This document shows positions 6,078 through 8,021 of a stretch of 8,021 nucleotides of DNA, piece by piece (the stretch's first letter is position 1; each line of letters starts with the position of its first letter). Both the position numbers and the translations under genes were made by a program. A model generated the notes under the pieces. The model searched no databases. It worked only from the letters and a program-made list of their open reading frames with translations, and was not told where the DNA came from. The stretch comes from JBBDIP01 sp964602455 (GTDB lineage Bacteria > Bacillota > Sulfobacillia > Fermentithermobacillales > Fermentithermobacillaceae), in NCBI GenBank assembly GCA_964602455.1, contig CAZRRG010000094.1, positions 1 through 8,021 on the forward strand, read 5' to 3'.

Positions 6078-6602
6078 CTACATATCCCTTTCCTCGCGGC
6101 CAACCGACGAGATGGTGACCCGTCCGTCGGCCACGTAGAGCCGCATCGTGCGGCCGAAGTTCTCACCTATGTCCGTCTTCAGAATGGTAATGCCCTGTTT
6201 CCAGGCGGCTTCCTGTGCCGCTCTCGCGTTCGTCGCGCCGATGTCCCCTGCGGGCCACGATAGCGACCGGAGCACGTGGGCGCCTCCAGCCAGGTACCCC
6301 TTGAGACGGGAGATGTCGCACCCTGCGTCCTTCATGAGCGAGGCAAGCATGGGCACCGCGGTATCGGCGTACTTGCCTGGAGACGCTCCCGCCTCGGGGG
6401 CCGCTCTCCTTGAAGTAAGGCCTGATACGGCCAGGCTACCCTCGGATGACGGCAACACGATGTGGGCCAGGCCTCCGATCTTCTTCACCGGATCCCAGAC
6501 CGCAAGGCCGACGCACGAGCCCAAAGAGTAAGCCACAAGGACGTCATCCTTGCCGCCGGCTGTCTTGATTTCTGAAAGCCCCACCGCTATGTGGTTGTGC
6601 AT
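6078..6602 (-). CDS. cheD: Chemoreceptor glutamine deamidase CheD
   Basis: CheD deamidates glutamines on chemoreceptors and, in Bacillus and Thermotoga, forms a complex with CheC that raises CheC phosphatase activity. The 174-residue protein has the catalytic Cys as C30 in SLGSCVGLAVWD and the catalytic His as H47 in GGLAHIVLP; the 17-residue spacing equals that of Thermotoga CheD (C27/H44). Other family blocks are PGKYADTAVPML, AGGAHVL, IGATNARAA and the C-terminal GR-containing strand. Two features stand out: the position of Thermotoga T21 is A24 (VAYSLGSC), and the loop between HIVLP and PGKYAD is about 15 residues longer than in Thermotoga. The ATG overlaps the cheC end by 16 bases, with a moderate GGGATAGG site upstream. 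The family is certain; full deamidase activity is uncertain. Confidence 0.93.
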   Translation of the reverse strand: MHNHIAVGLSEIKTAGGKDDVLVAYSLGSCVGLAVWDPVKKIGGLAHIVLPSSEGSLAVSGLTSRRAAPEAGASPGKYADTAVPMLASLMKDAGCDISRLKGYLAGGAHVLRSLSWPAGDIGATNARAAQEAAWKQGITILKTDIGENFGRTMRLYVADGRVTISSVGREERDM

Positions 6603-7228
6603 TCGCCTATCCCGTCTCGAGCTGCAAAGAAGTTGTGCTCCGAGCTCACCTTGGGCAGGAACGCGATCTCGAACATCGCCTTGCCCCCGGAGAGCGAGTA
6701 TTGAATGTGTACGACGTATACTGCGTCAGAAAGCCCGGAATAGGTTAGAGCCGAACCAAGCACCGCTCCCGCCATATCCCTAACTAGAACAGGAGGGCTT
6801 GGCGAGATGACGATTCCGGCGCCGTCGGCTATTGAGTTGATGAGACAAGACCCCACGACGTTGGCGACCTCTAGGATCAGGGAATCCATGAGGGGCATGA
6901 TCTCGTGTGGCGCGATGCCCTCGAACACTTCCGGAGCCAGGAACGTGACCAGCCGCTCGGCCGTGTCCGGCCTGAACAGCATCAGCAGTTGACCCTCGGC
7001 TTCTCCCTCGAACGAACAATAGGACGCAAGTACAGGGGCCTCGGGATCGCCCGCAAGGAGCGGTATCTCCCTAAGATCCAGGAACGTCATCCTGGCTGTC
7101 GCCAGCTCTAACTCCTTACCGGTGTAACTGGCGAGGGCAACCCGGGCATCCTCGAGCCCCTTCTGAGCAGAGATGCGGAACGATTCGTAGTCCGTGGCTC
7201 GACCCTCCTTAAACGACCCTGGCGACAT
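6587..7228 (-). CDS. cheC: CheC-type CheY-P phosphatase, apparently one-site
   Basis: This CheC-family protein is expected to dephosphorylate CheY-P and to bind CheD, encoded next. Bacillus CheC has two D/S-x3-E-x2-N sites. Here the C-terminal site is intact as S116-x3-E120-x2-N123 (MDSLILEVANVVGS), but the N-terminal helix reads ESFRISAQKGLEDARVAL, and no Asn occurs anywhere before N123, so the first site is lost. The remaining fold blocks are present (ELELATARMTFLDLREIP, GQLLMLFRPDTAERL, VVHIQYSLSG). The start is unclear: the ATG at 7228 (213 residues, used here) and a GTG at 7249 both lie inside cheA and lack good ribosome sites. An ideal GGAGG sits directly behind the cheA stop and points to an ACG at 7195. 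Starting there would give a typical CheC N-terminus. The gene overlaps cheD by 16 bases. Confidence 0.85.
   Translation of the reverse strand: MSPGSFKEGRATDYESFRISAQKGLEDARVALASYTGKELELATARMTFLDLREIPLLAGDPEAPVLASYCSFEGEAEGQLLMLFRPDTAERLVTFLAPEVFEGIAPHEIMPLMDSLILEVANVVGSCLINSIADGAGIVISPSPPVLVRDMAGAVLGSALTYSGLSDAVYVVHIQYSLSGGKAMFEIAFLPKVSSEHNFFAARDGIGECTTT
7203..7211 (-). promoter_or_regulatory. Strong Shine-Dalgarno site for cheC overlapping the cheA stop
   Basis: On the minus strand the cheA stop TAA runs straight into GGAGGG. The codon eight bases after GGAGG in the cheC frame is ACG (7195-7193), and no ATG, GTG or TTG lies at a usable distance downstream. The site suggests that cheC translation begins here by coupling, either at a non-standard start or at one lost by mutation. 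Confidence 0.55.
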
Positions 7229-8021
7229 CAAGGATGATCGCCGGATCACCCTGTGCCAGGATTGTCGCGCCGGCGATGCCCTTCAGCCTTGACAAGAGCC
7301 GGCCCATTTCCTTGACGACTATCTCTTCCTCACCAATGAGGTCATCGACGCCCAGTGCCATGGGCTGCTCGTTGTTGCGAGTGAGCAGCGCATACTTCTG
7401 GCCGTCCAGGTCCCACATGCGCTCGCGTAGAGCGCCCTCCAGCGAAACAAGCGGGACGACCCTTCCACGTACGTTGATCGCGGGTTTGCCCTGAATGGTG
7501 TTGACGTCAAACCCACCCATGGAGAACACTTCCTCTACCGAAGAAGTGGGCACAGCGTAGACGTCCTGACCGCATCTCACCAAGAGTGCCCTCATGATGG
7601 CCAGGGTAAGAGGCAATCGCAGCGTGACCTGAGTGCCGACACCGATCTTTGTCTTGACCTCGATCTGGCCGTTGACGCGCTCGAGGTTGGCCCTGACAAC
7701 GTCCATTCCGACGCCTCTGCCCGACACCTCGGTCGCTTTATCAGCGGTAGAGAACCCGGGAAGGAATATCATCTCGACGGCTTCCTTCTCGCTCATCTTC
7801 TGAGCCTGATCCTCGGTAATGAGGCCCTTCTTGACGGCAGACCTCTTGACTTTTTCCGCGTCGATCCCGGAGCCGTCATCCTCAACCCGCACCAGGACCT
7901 GGTTCTCTTCATGCCAGGCCGAGAGCTTTACGTGCCCTACGCGGGGCTTGCCCTTCGCCTCCCGGTCCTGCGGCATCTCGATGCCGTGGTCCACGGCGTT
8001 GCGAAGTACATGGATCAGGGG
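7209..8021 (-). CDS. cheA: Chemotaxis histidine kinase CheA (C-terminal 270 residues; 5' end outside the window)
   Basis: The frame is open to the window edge, so only the 3' part is seen. CheA autophosphorylates and passes phosphoryl groups to CheY and CheB in the receptor-CheW-CheA array. The fragment begins in the ATP-binding domain with the N box LIHVLRNAVDHGIE (fragment residues 2-15). It continues with the G1 box EDDGSGID (47-54), the F-box region IFLPGFSTADKATEVS (85-100) and the G2 box GRGVGMDVV (101-109). A CheW-like P5 domain (about 143-270) includes CGQDVYAVPTSSVEEV and ends ILDVARVV, followed by TAA. Kinase motifs are intact. The P1 phosphotransfer His, the P2 domain and the P3 dimerisation domain lie upstream and cannot be judged. 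A GTG at 7994 opens the same frame, but it lies inside the N box and is not a start. It is the first visible gene of the leftward che operon. Confidence 0.96.
   Translation of the reverse strand, partial: PLIHVLRNAVDHGIEMPQDREAKGKPRVGHVKLSAWHEENQVLVRVEDDGSGIDAEKVKRSAVKKGLITEDQAQKMSEKEAVEMIFLPGFSTADKATEVSGRGVGMDVVRANLERVNGQIEVKTKIGVGTQVTLRLPLTLAIMRALLVRCGQDVYAVPTSSVEEVFSMGGFDVNTIQGKPAINVRGRVVPLVSLEGALRERMWDLDGQKYALLTRNNEQPMALGVDDLIGEEEIVVKEMGRLLSRLKGIAGATILAQGDPAIILDVARVV

Overview
The window looks like a chromosomal piece of a GC-rich member of the Bacillota (Clostridia-like) or a close relative. This is inferred from a CheC/CheD/CheX-type chemotaxis set, a membrane-anchored DUF4015-type putative glycoside hydrolase, GGAGG-rich ribosome binding sites, and mixed ATG/GTG/TTG starts. 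No rRNA, tRNA, CRISPR array, insertion sequence or phage gene is visible. Every gap between genes is shorter than 300 bases.

Layout from left to right. (1) Bases 1-84, minus strand: the window opens with an ArsA-family ATPase fragment carrying the signature DTAPTGHTLRLL. It starts immediately after the stop of the next gene, so the usual N-terminal P-loop part has no room. (2) 86-1321, minus: a putative glycoside hydrolase with an N-terminal membrane anchor. (3) 1322-1521: a divergent intergenic region. (4) 1522-3135, plus: a tight three-gene operon with an ECF sigma factor, a small two-helix membrane protein that is a candidate anti-sigma factor, and a membrane protein with an extracytoplasmic segment and a C-terminal double zinc ribbon. 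(5) 3136-3265: a convergent gap with a near-perfect 15-bp hairpin. (6) 3266-8021, minus: a seven-gene chemotaxis operon read leftward as cheA (3' part only)-cheC-cheD-cheY-cheB-cheR-cheX, with overlaps or gaps of only a few bases.

The chemotaxis genes form an almost complete signalling and adaptation core. CheA phosphorylates CheY and CheB. CheR and CheB add and remove receptor methyl groups. CheD deamidates receptors. CheC and CheX are CheY-P phosphatases. No cheW, receptor or flagellar gene lies in the window.

The main oddities are in the cheC/cheD pair. CheC has lost its first phosphatase site, and its strong Shine-Dalgarno sequence points to an ACG codon rather than to a standard start. 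CheD has Ala where the Thermotoga enzyme has the Thr of its Cys-His-Thr triad. The other points worth attention are the ArsA remnant and the uncertain topology of the zinc-ribbon protein in the sigma-factor operon. I saw no convincing wholly new multi-gene system; the novelty is at the level of variants and gene arrangement.
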